NCBI GenBank assembly: GCA_963169105.1
Contig: OY720643.1
Location: 98,156,848-98,220,847, forward strand
Source of the DNA: Ceriagrion tenellum
Taxonomy: Eukaryota; Arthropoda; Insecta; Odonata; Coenagrionidae
Direction of reading: 5' to 3'
Length of the DNA stretch: 64,000 bases
The translations under genes were made by a program, and so were the position numbers. The number at the start of each line of letters is the position of its first letter. The stretch's first letter is position 1. Shown in pieces: positions 23,562-35,995 of this stretch. A model generated the notes under the pieces. It made no database searches, was not told the origin of the DNA, and saw only the letters and a program-made list of their open reading frames with translations.

Positions 23562-24996
23562 ACCTGCCCCGAAAACGACGGTTCAAGTACTCGATTGTGA
23601 ATCATTGGATCGTTGGTTCGATATCCGCCTGAGTGGATATTTTACCACTCTGAACAGGATTGTTAGTGGTTTTCTGTTGCTAATTGATGAAACACCAGAT
23701 GCATAGTTGATGGAAGGTTGTTTTCTGCATTCTGGATATTCAAAATTAAACAAATAAAAGTCGCCTCGCATCAGTCGCCTATATGTTCACTCAACCAAGA
23801 ACACAATCCTTCGAGACCTTGTTTTGAAAATAATTCTAATAATCGTATCGAAATGAGTATGTGTACAATATATGCTAGTAAATATAATCCGGTGGATTTC
23901 ACCCTTACCCAAGAAAAAATAAAATTGTCGTAAGTGTGAAGTATATCCCCTCCGCTCCGTCCTCTCCGCGTCTTTTACATCTTCAAATACGAAATACCGT
24001 GAAACGTCATACGTGACTCGAAATACCGTACGTGGTGATTCCACAATAGGCCAGCAGTACTCTTATACGTCCAAATCAGAACCTCAACTATTCCCCCTGC
24101 CGTTAGGCGCAGATCAAAAAGCAGTTAGTAAAGCATTGCGCAGTCAAACCAGAAACTAGAAGAATGCTATGTGTACGGGCATGCGAATATGCGGTGCACT
24201 GGTTAAGTCACTGATTGACATTATTAGTGTGAATGATTAATAATACTACAAGATACTAATTCTTGCAGTTAGCTATGCCATGTTGTTAATCACAAGTGCA
24301 GAGTCTACCTAGTGATTGTCAGGGTATTATGGAACTAATCTATCGGAAATATATCTACATAGGAAGGATGGGGTAAAAAGGCATCGAAAATTGTCTTAGT
24401 CTTACATAGTACTGGAAGGTCTCGTAATGTCGGATGAATGTGCTATGCAATAATGGTACTGCCATCTGTTGTGCGTTTAATCAGACACTCATAATTTACT
24501 AAAGCCTACCTAAAACAGTAGAATCGCTCACATGTATAAAATAAACGAAATGAATTTGAGTTCCGAGACATTTATTCCAGATTTTCTAATGCTTGTTGGG
24601 TAATAACTGGGTAGAAGTTATGTTAGTTTGTGGGTAGCTGAAAGTTGGGTTTTGCATATTGCATCGGAAGTTTGTGACGTGAAAGCAATCGAAAAGAGAT
24701 CGTATTAAAGTCGATCCTCATGTCTAGAAAATCCTAAAGCGTCACTTTTTCTGCGGGTAATGAGGGACGTAATGGATAACATATCCATGATACCACGATA
24801 AACAGTGTTATTTACGTGGAAGAGTTCATCCTAGTTTTGCATTTTCCATAGAGGAAAAAAAATCGCCCATTTGGCCCGGAACTCTAACCCAAAACACTCG
24901 GCATCACTCCGAGTGCTTTCGTCATTTTCGGGTCCACTGAGCATAAAGACGCCTATGAAGTTTATCTGGCACTAGGCTCAATATCCTGGCATCCGT
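23562..24996. other. Unassigned DNA
   Basis: A small hairpin CACTCGG/CCGAGTG lies at 24895-24915. No gene seen. Confidence 0.45.
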
Positions 24997-25029
24997 GTTC
25001 TAGCCCCGGCCCAGGCGGATGATTTTTCC
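24997..25029 (+). mobile_element. SINE body fragment
   Basis: GTTCTAGCCCCGGCCCAGGC and then GGATGATTTTTCC match the B-box-to-body junction of the 10.2-10.6 kb SINE (GTTCGAATCCCGGTCAAGGC, GGATGATTTTTTC). Only this junction is recognisable. Confidence 0.6.
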
Positions 25030-25558
25030 CCATGGTATTATAGAAGCGCCGTGTTTGTAAAAGTCCACACCACTTCTACGATGTAGCCACGTTGCGGTAT
25101 TTTCATTCCTCGGCGTCCGAAGCCAGACCGCAGCGCGCGAACGAAAAACTTACGTCGTCGCTGTGGGTTTTTTAATTTCCGTTCGAATGACCTTTACAAG
25201 ACTTAACATAATGCTCAGTTACAAGTCCTTTCTCTTATCTTCTGCTTAAACCCAATCATATTTACTAACATATAATTTCGTTTAAAACAGCGTCTTCCGT
25301 AGAGTGACGTGCCACCGCGTTGGCTAAAATAATAATTCATGAAATCAAGGCAAAGCGTATGAAACCAAAGTACCATATTAAGAGATCACGTCTTTTACCT
25401 CCATTTACATGGCCATTAACTTAAAATGATAAGATTTTCGGGGAAAAATTAAGACGCTTTTCTCTGGAAATTTTGTCTTAATTCACTATTTCTAATTAAG
25501 ATTTGGGAACCATGGACAATAGTGTGCTATTCCAAGTGCACCAACCATTGCGGGGAGT
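25030..25558. other. Unassigned DNA
   Basis: No supported feature. Confidence 0.45.
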
Positions 25559-25834
25559 ATGTATGGGCTTTCAAGTTTGTGTGGTAAAGAAATTATTTTT
25601 GGCAAATATGTTCCAATTTCCGGCCACAGTGTGACGTTTAGTTGTGTGACTTCTCGAGCGAAGGATTTGGAAGTAGAAGTCTTAAGGCTGCAGTCCAAGA
25701 TGAGCGAAATGCGGAGTGGAAATTGTTGCCCTAACGTCAGGCAGAGACCAAGGAATACCGCAGAAAAAACATCCCCAGCGACGCCGGCTGAAAGTAGCTG
25801 GAACAAAAATCGTGGGTCGCGGAGTGCAACTTAA
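25559..25834 (+). pseudogene. Possible retroelement ORF1 coiled-coil fragment
   Basis: A 91-codon frame on + contains AKDLEVEVLRLQSKMSEM, a heptad-like coiled coil, followed by a Pro/Thr/Ser-rich linker and ESSWNKNRGSR. The overlapping frame gives KVAGTKIVGRGVQ at the same place, which suggests one frameshift. Coiled coil, linker and a SW..VVGR-like end resemble ORF1 proteins of some non-LTR elements. That resemblance is from memory and weak. A chance frame cannot be excluded. Confidence 0.3.
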
Positions 25835-28800
25835 AATTATTTTTCAGGTGAGCCGAGAAAATGTTCTAGGGCAGCATCTTATTTTTAAGAAAATGTATTG
25901 AATTTAAGAAATTGTGCTGAGGAGTTCATCGATCATACAGTAATGAAAATGATAAATGAGAAATATTTTACATTTTTGGGCTTCTTTTTTAAATTTTCGG
26001 CGCGATATTCGAAATTATGTTTCAATTTGTCTTTTTAGACCCTTGAGAAGGCGTGACTCATCAGATATTTGGAAGAGAATGTGATAAAATATTTTTGTAT
26101 TATTAAGACATGCTGTATCTCATATGCCTGAAGGCTATGTGTTAAAATAGCTTTGAATTGCTTAAGAACCAAATTGGTAAAATTAAAATTTTCCTCTAAT
26201 ATGAATCGATATATCTACTTTGCCTCAAACGGCAAAGTTTGCCACTAATGTATACGTGGGCAAATTTTGTTTCGGTCACCTTAAGGGCTCTTGTAATTGA
26301 TAGATGTTGGAGTTTTAGGATTGGGGAGTTAAGTATGGTGTGGCGGAACGCGGGCGCTGGTGAAGAGTGTCACGTGACTAGGGCACGGTCGATGTTAGAG
26401 TCAAAAGAGTATGAAGTGGCGAAGGGCTGTTTCTTCGTCGCATGGAAGTGGTGTGAGGCTCAAGACCTTTCCTTTCAAAGGTGGAATTGCGCGAATATCA
26501 TCTCCGAATATAATTTCTTCCTGCGGTAACTATCAATATTGTTTTTCGAACGTGCCTTTCTCGACGTGATATAGCGGTTTTCCAGTTTCCGATTTTTGTG
26601 TTGTCATGTCTTTATTCTTCATTACATCCACTAAATTGAATATTCAACATACCAGACAAACCTGTATTTTAATTATTTTAAGAATGCTAATCCGTCAATA
26701 CAAATAAAATTTCGAAGCAAATCTGAGCATATTTGATATCTAACATCCCCATGTTCCCAATCGAGACTGGCAAATAAAATATTTTTAATTTTTGTCATTA
26801 CTATATGTGCTAACAGTGGTAATTTAAACGTTCAATAAGATTATAATGTGACCGCTAGAAGTTTGTGTGAACGTGAATTAAGCCCGTAAAGGATTTATTC
26901 ATGTATCTGTAACATTTAGTATTCCTCTAAATTCCTTTCTTAAAAGTCATGAGAGTTTATCACCTGTGTGAGTTCTCGTCTACATATTATTCAAATTTCT
27001 TAGTACATGGTCAGTAATTGCGATTCTTATTTATTTAAATATTCGAAATTGTGTAAGTTGTGTTTATTAATCAAATGATCCTGAATGAATCAAATCATTA
27101 TCTGTTTATTAAATTTATGAAACAAAAAGGTGGTATAATATTCAGTTGCCTCCCTGGGTCATCGAATGATCATTAACTTTGTTGATTTGACTAGCCTACG
27201 TTGGTATGCGCGCATTTTCGATTCTTATTTATTATTGAGCCCACGAAGAGAATTCCCTAGTATGTTCTCGTATAGAACGTTGTATGGGGTTTAGTTATTC
27301 ATTATTTACCTCATAAGATCTATGATTTCTATTCCCCTCCGTGGCCTCAACATTGTTTTCTTTTCTCCCACGCCCTTTTCTGCTTCTATCCAACATTTCT
27401 CATCTTTTCGCTGCGTTTTGCGTATCATAAAATTTTGAACAGGCCCTACATCCACTTCTTCTGCTTCTTCCATTTTACAGCAACAATTTCCTCTCTACTC
27501 TTCGTCACATTTTTTCCATTCTTTCAAAACTCGCATGTCTGAAGCATCCAATCTACCTTTATCCTCTTTTCTTCGGGGATGAAAGAGAGTTGAAAACCAT
27601 GCGACGCCTTGCTCCTAACCTCGTAAACTTTTTATCAACTTTATTTCTCTTGTTTACTCACCAGCCCTCGTTATCATCCTGTTTTGGAAACGAGCCTTCC
27701 GCCAGCGGAGTTGATGATGATATGACGTAATAATCTTTTGTTCCGTGTCGTATTTTCGCAATATGATTGCGACGGTAGGTATAGGCCTTTCGCACCTCAT
27801 CATGGAGGATTGCGGCCATAAATCTTGAGAATAAGATGAGAGGGCCTCAAATTCGAATGATGTGATGGCTTGTATATTTCCCCTGGCTCTCATTCTTGTT
27901 CCAATTGAGGTTGAGTTTTCGATCATTCCCAGTAGATGGGGAGAATGCTTTATTTTTAAGCTATTTTATTTAAAGGACGCTGTCTTATAATTTGCTGAAC
28001 CCTTGGATTATTGAGAGTGAAAACTTTTGCCGTAAGAGTATATCGTATTCAAAATTACGCGTACCTGGCGTCGTGGAAAGACTGCGTTATCGTAAACACG
28101 GGTGATAAAGTCACGGAACAGTATCGCCAACGGCAATGAAACATATTTTCATATGAAAAATTTTCTTCTTACGCGTTCTTTAACGTAATTTGACGAAATA
28201 CTGAAAAGCGACCTCAATCGCGGCGGATATATTCCGCGATTATTGTTATACAATTATTTGGAACATAGGAGAATATTTATGGTGAAGTAAAATCAATGGC
28301 TTGCGTACATAATTAAGGCAATTAATTTGTAATATTTATACCTATCCTTTGATAGATTGACGCGTTTTGCCAATTATTGGCATCGGCCGTAAACGAATAT
28401 AGACAACAACTACGCAACATTTGGCGAAGTACTTAGGTTTTTCTCTCATTCATGATAATGAGCATTCAGAACTTAAAAAAGAGAAGCATGTAACGGTGAA
28501 GTTGACTTTAATATAGGATTTTTGAGCCATTTTCATTTGGTTTCGAAAATAAAAAATTGTGAACGCTATTAAAATTGCGTAATATAGAAGCTTCATACTG
28601 CGTTTAACTGACAAGAACCTTTTTCCTTCTACTTCCATTCAAACACCATGTAATAGACCTTGAAGACTATGAAACCAGCCAGTCTATGCTTACTTCCTAA
28701 AGCTCTCCCTTCCTCTATTTTCCCCCACTAAACCGCCTTCCATTATTATATAAACTGTGGCAATACGTACTTACCTTTTCGGAAAGCACCTGAATTTGAT

Positions 28801-30094
28801 GCTGTGCGTCGAAATCTGGATAGTGGATTAATTAATTGACCTTTAAACTGGCCGGTGGATTGTAAAATTTACTTATTCTGATTAATATGGAATTCCACAA
28901 AGTTAAGCCATGCGATATTTCATTAATTACCTTTCATGCATCTGATTCATCATTGTGCCAGATTAGGTAATGCAAGGGTACGTCGCTGTGGTTGAGTTTT
29001 CTCCAAAATGTTCTTCGTAAAAACAAATTCTTCACATAAAAAAGGGAATCCATAGGGATAAACCTACGAATATCTGAAAACGGTGAAATTTCGTGACAAT
29101 TACTGCACCGTATAAATACTGCCAATATAGTAGTAACTATGGGTAGAGATATGTTTTGCTACTTAATAAATTTGGAAACAAAAGCGAACAGAGTAGTGCC
29201 ATACGTATGTCTTCATCCCATACCTTCCGTTCACTCCCTTTAAATTGGACGGTAAGTGAATGGGTGTGCTAGGGACGGAAGGAATTGAAAGGCTGATGCA
29301 AAATGTATGCGTTCGCTCCGAGGGTTAGGGTTAAGGGAGCTAGGGTATTGGGGATCAAGGAGCAAGGTAGAGGAGATAAAGAGAAGGGGGATGCAGGGCG
29401 GGAATAAAGTGCTCATGAGAGAGTGGGGTGTGAAACTTAATCTCGAAAGGTAGGTTTATTATGTCTTCATTAGTGCCCCGCGGCAATAGCCCCTCTGAGT
29501 GCCTCCTCTACAGAACGAAATATGCATAGATTTCGTCGTTCAAATGATCGGAAAGGAGAGAAACCTTGTACATCAAAGTCTGGATTATCCGAGTCCCAAT
29601 TTTATGGTCTGTTACCATAAATATGTATCCAGTTAAGCTATGAGATCTAAAAGTCTATGGATTCGTTCATTATGCTTTGCAGGGACATTCTATGAATTTT
29701 TCGATTTAATTAATGGTCTTCCTATTAACTAAACTCCCTAAACTATTTGGCTTGATGGAACTGAGGTAGTTGCGAGTTCAATGAGAAACCAGGGTGGTGA
29801 ATGTGCTTCAAAAGCTTGGTCGCTTGGACGTATTGATGGGCGAATTTTTATGTGATGAACGGTGATTTTTTAAACTTACCATCGCTATTAATAGTATTTA
29901 TAAATGATTTATATGGATGAGATTAAAATTCTTCATTATTTGAGTGTAAACATGGTTGGCCATATATTTGAAACGATGACGCCTGGGCAATTTGAATTAT
30001 CGCCTTATTATGGTGAAAGTTTATACAGATCAAATTAATTAATGAGTTTTATGAAGTCATATATTTCATAAGTATCGATCCCATAGTGCGAAAT
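25835..30094. other. AT-rich DNA, no gene recognised
   Basis: About 4 kb with short frames only. A perfect 8-bp-stem hairpin AATCGCGG/CCGCGATT lies at 28216-28241. A G-rich + strand stretch lies at about 29240-29440. No coding or RNA gene supported. Confidence 0.45.
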
Positions 30095-30378
30095 ACAGGT
30101 TGATTTAAAAGTCTTGTTATGACACGAATACGGAAAATCAGAACTTTTTTTATTTTTCAACATAGATACATGAAACAAAGATGAAAATTTTATTAAATAT
30201 CGTTCATCGTGCTGATGTGTGCCGTGCTTCAAAAGGAGGTCACATTGAACATTTGTGGCGAAAGCAAATAAAATATGATGTATTTAGTAACATTTTCATC
30301 TTTGTTTCATGTATCTGTGTTGAAAAATAAAAAGTTCTGATATTCTGTAATCATAAAAAGACTTTTGAATCACCCAGT
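30095..30378. mobile_element. MITE with ~97-bp TIRs and a possible transposase tail
   Basis: The left arm (30095-30197) and right arm (about 30280-30378) are close reverse complements. AAAATCAGAACTTTTT pairs with AAAAAGTTCTGAT, and CATAGATACATGAAACAAAG pairs with CTTTGTTTCATGTATCTGTG. The short core reads on + as IVHRADVCRASKGGHIEHLW (30199-30258). The last residues resemble the C-terminus of a transposon protein family I recall from arthropods; this is unverified. A TA precedes the left end. Non-autonomous. Confidence 0.85.
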
Positions 30379-30425
30379 GTGTGTGTGTGTATGTGTCTGT
30401 GTGTGTGTGTATATATATATATATT
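30377..30425. repeat. (GT)n-(AT)n microsatellite
   Basis: An interrupted GT run followed by an AT run, adjoining the MITE's right end. Confidence 0.9.
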
Positions 30426-30428
30426 TTC

Positions 30429-30505
30429 GGTGGGTCGCCCGCACCTTCATCAGTGATACTCTGTCACTATCTATCTATCACTGATGAAGGTGCGGGCGAC
30501 CCACC
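30429..30505. repeat. Perfect 30-bp inverted repeat with hammerhead-like motifs
   Basis: Arms 30429-30458 and 30476-30505 are perfect reverse complements separated by 17 nt. Each arm, read outward from the loop, starts with CTGATGA and then GGTG-C-GG-GCGA-CC-CACC, a stem closed by a GNRA-type tetraloop. On − the left arm continues with GAAA, completing the hammerhead core order CUGAUGA, stem II, GAAA. On + the right arm continues AAAA, so the G is lost. One extra A precedes the stem. Self-cleavage is untested. Confidence 0.8.
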
Positions 30506-30609
30506 AAAAATTTTAAACTCGTGAGTTTCCATTTTATATGTTTTATGTTTAGTGTCACCCTGTGACGAAGTTTTATATTGTTTGCCACGTTCGTGGAATC
30601 TTCGCAAGA

Positions 30610-30613
<4 letters not shown>

Positions 30614-30645
<32 letters not shown>
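30614..30645. repeat. (TA)16 microsatellite
   Basis: An uninterrupted TA run of 32 bp. Confidence 0.95.
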
Positions 30646-30650
<5 letters not shown>

Positions 30651-32023
30651 GGATACGTATTTTCTGTGGAGTAGATGAATATGTTCTGTCTGTACCAAGC
30701 CAGTTCCGCTCGAGAAAACGAGTGTTTGATTTTCAAGATTAATATTTTTGGTTTTCGATCTTTTGATTTGTGGATGAATTCGGTCATCTAACGTATTAGG
30801 TTGAAGTTGGTGGGTTCCGAGTATACTGCATGATTTCTTTAAGATTCAAGAAGTCCAACTTTTCAACTCCATATTTTTTCACCAAATATTTTTATAATTG
30901 TTTTACATATGGCATGGCATAGTTTTAAAATGTTTTATTACACTGTATAAAGGAAGTGAAGTGTCGGATGCTTCTTGAAGTCTCGCGTACTGAGAATAGC
31001 GGGGTTATTTTGTTTTTACGACCCATAAAAAATTAAGTATGACGATGCATGAGAATGTTTTATTTTCGTTCTAATTGATGTTCGTGCCTTATATTTCCGC
31101 ATCCTCTAAGTGAATTATCATTGGCAGCCTTAGTTTATATTGGCTTGGACGGTCGAGACAGCACCATCTTTGCAGTCGAAAATATTTGTTGCTCTGTGTA
31201 ATTTCATTACATAACGTGATTTCTCACATGAGTAGTTCTTTTTTAATTGTACGGTTTTTGCCTGGCTACAAATTGGTTTATTATTTGGTTGGAAAAATTA
31301 AGCGCCATAGTAGCAAAAAACATTGAATTATCTTAATTATTTTTTTGGATTAGATTTTAAGGAGCCCACTTTTATTAGGTTCATTTAAGTAATATACTCA
31401 TCGTGTTCAAGCGTTACCGAATTATGTCAGTGGTTTTCTTAATTCTATTGGGAAAGTGTAAAGTTGTGCTTATAACTCTATCTCGTCTTCAATGAGAAAT
31501 GTCCTAATGCAATGGATTAGCGGAAACGAATGAGTGCTGGTGCTTTAGTAAGCCAGTAGGCGAACGATGCATATTTTAGAATGCGGAGGAAGCTTTCAAA
31601 GATATGCAGTGTGGGGAAAATTTTTTCCGTCACGCGACGTTGTGGCAAATGCACTTAGTTCGTGAGCACGCCAGTTTTGGACGGGAGAGAACCGTTGATC
31701 CGTGGAGAGTTCCAGCTGCAACCGATGTCGATAGCTGAGTGCACGGATGTACTGGTGCCGGAGATAAAGACGAACGTGCTTTAAAGGAATATTCGGCTAA
31801 TAGATTCAGTGCCATGTATAAAACCTCATGTCCGATGGAGTGAAAATAAATCTATTCTCTAGATTAATTGTGTCATTTAAGTTTTATGTTTATGTAATAT
31901 CAAGTGGTGTCATAATTTTTTTAAGCAACTCGGGGATACTGAACCGTTCATATCTGGAATCCGGTAAATTGAAAGTAAATTTACAAAAATATAAAGTCAT
32001 TGCTGAAAACTAAGCTCATGATT
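30646..32023. other. AT-rich DNA, nothing recognised
   Basis: Short frames only. Confidence 0.45.
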
Positions 32024-32101
32024 AGTTATTTAAATTCTCAAGTTATTAAATTAAATACTCAAGTTATTAAATTCTCAAGTTAAATACTCAAGTTATTAAA
32101 A
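32024..32101. repeat. Short tandem repeat, AAT(A/T)CTCAAGTTATTA-type unit
   Basis: About four imperfect units containing CTCAAGTTATTAAAT, varying in spacing. It directly precedes a SINE fragment. Confidence 0.8.
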
Positions 32102-32108
32102 CTTTTAA

Positions 32109-32144
32109 CAAGGCGGATGATTTTTTCTCTGTGGAAATTCGCAT
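32109..32144 (+). mobile_element. SINE body fragment
   Basis: AAGGCGGATGATTTTTTCTC, then TGTGGAAATTCGCA, is the same body start as the SINEs at 10.1-10.6 kb. The tRNA-like head is missing; the preceding 80 bp is simple repeat. Confidence 0.7.
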
Positions 32145-34988
32145 ATAAATAGAAAGTTGATCTACTTAAATCTAACTAAGTTTCCATATAGGTACTCTGT
32201 TTTTTGTTACATTAGAAAGGGGAATTATTTAATTGTTTTAGAAATTAGAAATAAGAAATGTAGAAATAAGGAAACATGTCGGTAGTCGGAAGCGTGACAT
32301 TAAAGAGGTGAGACGGAGGAGGTGAGGAACGGGTCGGCTAAGAGACAGAGCACATGGCATCTAACGCAATATACATAACGATACTTTTGCATGAGAGGGC
32401 AAAAAAGCATCAGCATCGCGTTTCACGACACTCATCAGGCTGTGAACTAATTTTTAGCTGCATCCCGCAGCTCAGATAACTTTTGTTACTCATCGGATGA
32501 GCCCGTACAAACAATTGGATTAAGAGGCTTATGGAGCTGTTGAAAGTTGATTTGAATGATTGGATGAATTTTGTAGTTGGCAATGAAGGCTTGCGACCTT
32601 GGAAACCCAAGTACTCTAATGCGGAAACTACGTTACTCCCTCGTGTATAGCGCAAAGCCAGTCCGTAGGCAAATGACCAATGGTCAATTACCATTCTATC
32701 GAAAAAGATTTTTTACGGCACTGCAAGCATTTTTCTCTGAAACCATAGCATATATAAGTTGTAAGTATTCCTTTAAGTATCTCTATATCGTGTTTTTTGG
32801 CATTATACTTGGTGTTTGGTTTTTGTCATTCCTGTTACTTTCTTCCAGCTCTGAGTTTAGCTCACATCATCATATTAATGCAGATTACTCTCTTTTCTCG
32901 CTGCGATAGTCATTTGTATTTGATATTCTGACTCACCAGTACCTATATGGTAGGTGTAAACTACAACGATGTGAGAACATTAGAAAGAAGGTGTGTTCAC
33001 GGAAGGTTGTTTCCACGTCTTAATTATTGTTGGCTCGTAAATTATTACCTCATTCAGGCACTTAATTTAATGATCATAAGAAACCATGAGGATATCAATT
33101 TTGTATTCGTTAAATGGTATAGCTTTCAGTTTCTAACTGGAGAAAATATTTTTACTTGTTCCAGTTTCATTTGTGTAAATAATCTACGAACTTTTTAATT
33201 ACGTTTACCTAAAGTTTGTGAACTGTAATTTCTTTTGAGTACTATCAAATTCTGCAATGATTTGCCTAAACTAAATTTTGCAGAATCCGTCCAACAATTC
33301 GAAATTAAATGAATATTTATGAATATTGTCCTATAAATTCATTTCGAATCTTACTCTGAACAAATGCTTTAACTGTTACGTTGTTTAATTATATCCCTGT
33401 CAAAAATGTTATCCATAATACTTGTAATTTATAATATAGAAATATATGACTTCGTCTATTCCCGGTTTAGACTGATTCATACTTTATTTGATAATTTGCT
33501 ATATTTTTACTCTTCTCTGCCTATTTATAATCTTTCAGGAAAATTTTTATTTTTCTTGCCTTAAGGTTAACTTGTTCTTGGAGAGTTTTTCTCAGAACAA
33601 TAAAAAATTATCATTAAAAAACACTGAGTATCACCGTATGCTTCGCACCACAGGTATTGGAAACACTTTTGAGAATCCCACCTCATCACCGCAGTCTCTT
33701 AGTTTTTATCCGTTGCTTCAACTTTTGTGGCGCAGTTCTTTGCTTTTTTTATTTCTTACCCGGGAGTGAGTACCTGGCTCCTCTCGGGTTCGTTCTTCCG
33801 AAGAAACGTTCCTTTTCTCCGTCCGCAGGTATCCGCACGATCGAGCGTTTCTCAGGACGACTCCTCCCAGGCTCTGTGCCATGGAAAAAAGGACTTCACC
33901 TCATTCCTGGGAAAGAACTTGATTGCTTTCGGGGAAGACGGTTCACCTCTTGGGTCCTCCGGGGAATATTTGCACTTAACCGTAGACTCTGTAGAATTTC
34001 TCTCGTCGTTTTGCTTTCAAATTTAATTGAACAATGCACCTTTACGTGGTTTAATTTTGCAGCAACGTCGTTTTCACGACTCGATGCTCATAAAACGTAT
34101 TCGCTGTATTGCCTTAATTTTATTTCCATGGTCCTATGGTATATCCACTTGCCACTTTCTTTGCCATGGCATTAAAGAGTGCACTCTAGAAATTTTAATT
34201 ATACAGTGCCAATATTAACGTGAATGTACGCTCTTTAATCGTACTTACCTCAACACTTCTGTTAATGACAGGATTTACCTACGTTAGTCAATGGCATGGG
34301 TACCCACGTACGAAATTAATGAAAAAACGGTTAAATAAAAAATATATCTCCCAACCATATATACTTGAAAGGCATATTCTTAAAACATCAATCTAGTGCA
34401 ATAGTGAACTAGATAGCTGAGTAAGTGGCCTTATAAAGAAATTAGGAGATATAAACAATATAGTTGCGTGTGTGCGTTTGAATATTCAGGCACAGCGGGT
34501 ACTCAAATTTGAGGTTCGAGGAATAATAAAGGTCTATAATGCTCTATAATCCATCCTTTTACTTTGGAAAATGATTCAGTATATATTCATTATTTTATGT
34601 TTGAAAGACTATATGTATCTTTTGGGTGGGCTCGTAGCAATTGCTTCTAAATGGAAAAAATGAAGTTACAATGCTTAACGAAAGATTAGGCTAAGTTAGC
34701 ATAGAATACTTATCACGATCAGCAACCTGATCTTACAGTGGAAATTATCGTTGTATCCAGTATATGATACTACGATGAGCCTAAACTGTTTTGCAATTTT
34801 TGGCGTTACTTCAATTTTGACGATTCAAATGCGCGCATAAAATGTGCACAAATAGAAAAGCTGCTCCATGAAGCAATATTTGGTACAAGCAAAAGCCAAA
34901 TTTCGGCCGATTCCGTATACACAGGGCAAATATGATAGACGACGGACAGCTATATCCTTATTGAGTGCTCAAATCTTACACACACACA
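32145..34988. other. Unassigned DNA including overlapping frames at 33.66-34.18 kb
   Basis: The longest frame of the window lies here (172 codons, 33657-34175 on +), with a 99-codon frame overlapping it in another phase. The stretch 33770-33960 is GC-richer and includes a good acceptor-like sequence, TTTTCTCCGTCCGCAG (33817-33832), but no matching donor downstream. I do not recognise either product. Confidence 0.35.
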
Positions 34989-35110
34989 CCAAATAAACCA
35001 GATAAGAGAGGCATCAAGGGGAGTAGTGAAGATTATTGTGGATAATTTGTTCACGACGTTGCCACTTGCACAATGTGCTTTGTTGGAACTTAACCATCAT
35101 GAGACAGCCA
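34989..35110 (+). pseudogene. piggyBac-like transposase fragment, internally deleted
   Basis: PNKPDKRGIK (34989-35018) is followed, after a frame change, by KIIVDNLFTTLPLAQ (from 35029). PiggyBac-type transposases have a (P)xKPxKxGIK motif upstream of a catalytic D in a DNxFTSxPLA motif, normally tens of residues apart. Here the intervening residues are missing. The frame remains open to 35268, but later residues do not follow the family as far as I can judge. No TTAA-flanked termini were located. Confidence 0.5.
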
Positions 35111-35995
35111 GAAAAAAATTAACAGTTCATTCCAAAATCTATGTTAAAGTTAGATCAAAGCACTATATTCGGATTTCGATTAACTTAATCGAGCAACTTA
35201 GCAAAAACTTAGATTTAAATAACGCGTATAATAAACCGTCTATAACAGAACATTGCACCATCCTTTAATTTCAGTTCCCTTTTGATCACTCCTAATGAAA
35301 AAGTTAAGTACTCTCATGGATCCCTTTCGTAATTTGTTTTTCATATTTATTTGATTTTATCAACTTCTTTCTTGCGCTAGTGCTGCAGCCACATATATTT
35401 GCGAGATAACGCGTATAACACGTTTTCCACACGTACAGCTACATAATGACTTTAAATTTGTGCTTGTTTCCCCCAAATGTATGTGCGATCAATTGAGCTT
35501 CATTGATTTTTATGAACTTGATCATTTATGTTATTCAGATATTGTCATCTGGTTGCATTCATGATTAATATAGGATCTGGTTATTTCCCGGCGTTTAAGG
35601 TTGGTGAAGTCTTAACCAGCTTTCCCCCAGATGAGCCAACTCTTGGCCAACATTTCAAATGCTACCTCCGCCAACGTTTATAGTGTATGTATTTTTTAAA
35701 ATGTTGAGTCCTTCTATCCACCTACAGCTAGGGTCAGGGGACACCTAATTGGGACCCAATTTATACCTTTTCCACATTCATTGCGCGATCTAATTTTTAG
35801 GGATGATTCTACGGCTACTGGAACCGGTTGACGAAGGAGGGTAGTGAAATCCAGATCGAAAATAAAAATTTCGACCTTGAATACGGATGCGCGCTGAGAG
35901 AAGCCTGGAAACCAGTACTCCGCTAAATGAAGGCGGATGGGAATAAATGTGCACCCGCCGCTTTAATGTCTTTATCAATTGAAAAAGGAGACTAG
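35111..35995. other. Unassigned DNA
   Basis: No supported feature. Confidence 0.45.

Noticed and set aside
23321..23605. 94-codon − strand frame containing a CPGFEPGTSRT-like stretch
   Set aside because: This peptide is the translation of the antisense of the tRNA-Pro gene, a common annotation artefact.
29318..29345. GGTTAGGGTTAAGGG resembling telomeric repeats
   Set aside because: Only about two imperfect units; a similar scrap at 8138-8162 is also too short. Not a telomeric array.
33657..34175. 172-codon + frame, the longest in the window
   Set aside because: No recognisable domain, a competing frame overlaps it, and no donor pairs with the acceptor-like site inside it. With thousands of frames a few this long are expected.
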